A DNA stretch of 5,576 nt from an uncultured Oscillospiraceae bacterium. GTDB taxonomy: Bacteria > Bacillota > Clostridia > Oscillospirales > Oscillospiraceae. The notes below the pieces were generated by a model. The model had not been told where the DNA came from and ran no database searches. It saw nothing but the letters and a program-made list of their open reading frames with translations. Numbering within the stretch: position 1 is the stretch's first letter; each line of letters starts with the position of its first letter. The stretch lies in the NCBI GenBank assembly GCA_905205085.1, contig CAJLCG010000123.1, positions 1-5,576 of the forward strand, written 5' to 3'. Made by a program: the position numbers and the translations under genes. This document shows, one piece after another, positions 5,124-5,576 of this stretch.

Positions 5124-5576
5124 TCGATGAGCACTTGGCTTTGCCAGTGCTCATAGGCGTCTTTCCCCCAGGCCCCCATTTACGAAGGTGGGCCACTTCG
5201 GTTTGTTCGTAATTTCCGGCGGCCTAAGTTTTGACCGTGCGCCCCTCTACTCCCGGGCCACAGGGCCCTTTTTCCATCAAAATTTGCAAGTTTTGCTCTC
5301 TATCGTACACCGCCTAGTGCATACCTACCTGTTTGGTGCGGCGGTGATCGGATGGACCAGCTGCCACGGTTTTGCCCGGGTAGGCGGTGTCCGTACAGTG
5401 CGGACACTTCCAAATTTCCACTTTGTAGGGGCCTGTGCCCCCGGGGCAAGAAGAAAGCAAGGTCTTGTCTTAGGCCGCCGGAAAGTTACGGAAATCTCGC
5501 TGGAGGGCGTCCCCCGTAATTGGGGGCTTGGGGGTAAGCCGCCTATGAGCGCCCGCTGCGCGAAGGCGCTCATCGA
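5124..5576. repeat. Very large imperfect inverted repeat (foldback element or structured RNA)
   Basis: The two halves are diverged reverse-complement copies centred near 5348. Exact matching blocks are 5124-5132 with 5568-5576, 5149-5159 with 5540-5550, 5213-5228 with 5469-5484 (16 bases) and 5307-5316 with 5381-5390; 5165-5184 matches 5515-5534 with two mismatches. The coordinate sums of these blocks stay between 10697 and 10700, so the arms are nearly collinear. The centre also folds: 5336-5345 pairs with 5356-5367 with two bulges around a 10-base loop. Small local hairpins occur at equivalent places in both arms. No convincing gene is present; an 82-codon minus-strand frame runs across both arms and is taken as chance. 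The right end coincides with the window edge, so the element may continue. Together with 5035-5123 this accounts for the gene-free right end. Confidence 0.85.

Noticed and set aside
5325..5573. An 82-codon open frame on the minus strand at the right end
   Set aside because: It crosses the centre and both arms of the inverted repeat, so its content is dictated by the repeat. It has no recognisable domain and no visible ribosome site, since the window ends three bases beyond its start. It could be annotated elsewhere as a hypothetical protein, but I see no support for translation.

Overview
The window reads as chromosome of a GC-rich, spore-forming, low-oxygen Firmicute. The spore DNA-binding protein fragment at the left edge, the strong AGGAGG-type ribosome sites, the sigma-A-like promoters and the strong GC bias at codon third positions suggest an Oscillospiraceae-type gut clostridium (Flavonifractor/Lawsonibacter-like). 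The genus is an inference; the spore protein is the firm part.

Layout, all genes on the + strand. Bases 1-142 hold the C-terminal part of an alpha/beta-type small acid-soluble spore protein, closed by a strong terminator (162-200). A near-consensus promoter (207-235) drives a single-domain cupin gene (295-693). A second promoter (777-805) drives a complete polar-amino-acid-type ABC importer: lipoprotein substrate-binding protein (866-1717), one permease (1824-2492) and ATPase (2506-3291). A hairpin between the first two genes probably lowers downstream expression. A 156-base gap with three successive hairpins, the last terminator-like, precedes a 528-residue YtcJ-like amidohydrolase of family 3 (3448-5034). 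The last 542 bases carry no credible gene. They hold two tandem hairpins and then a very large imperfect inverted repeat (5124 to the window end at 5576).

How the parts may work together: the importer is self-sufficient, because a permease homodimer plus an ATPase dimer plus a lipoprotein receptor makes a full uptake system. The binding protein has Val where the family normally has the Arg that grips the amino-acid carboxylate, so its ligand may be unusual. The amidohydrolase could act on an amide or N-substituted compound in the cytoplasm. A functional link to the importer rests only on adjacency and strand.

The most unusual feature is the 453-base inverted repeat at the right end. Its two arms are diverged copies of one element, and matched small hairpins in both arms keep their pairing although bases have changed. 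This fits a foldback mobile or repeat element, or a long rod-like structured RNA. I could not identify it with a named family.
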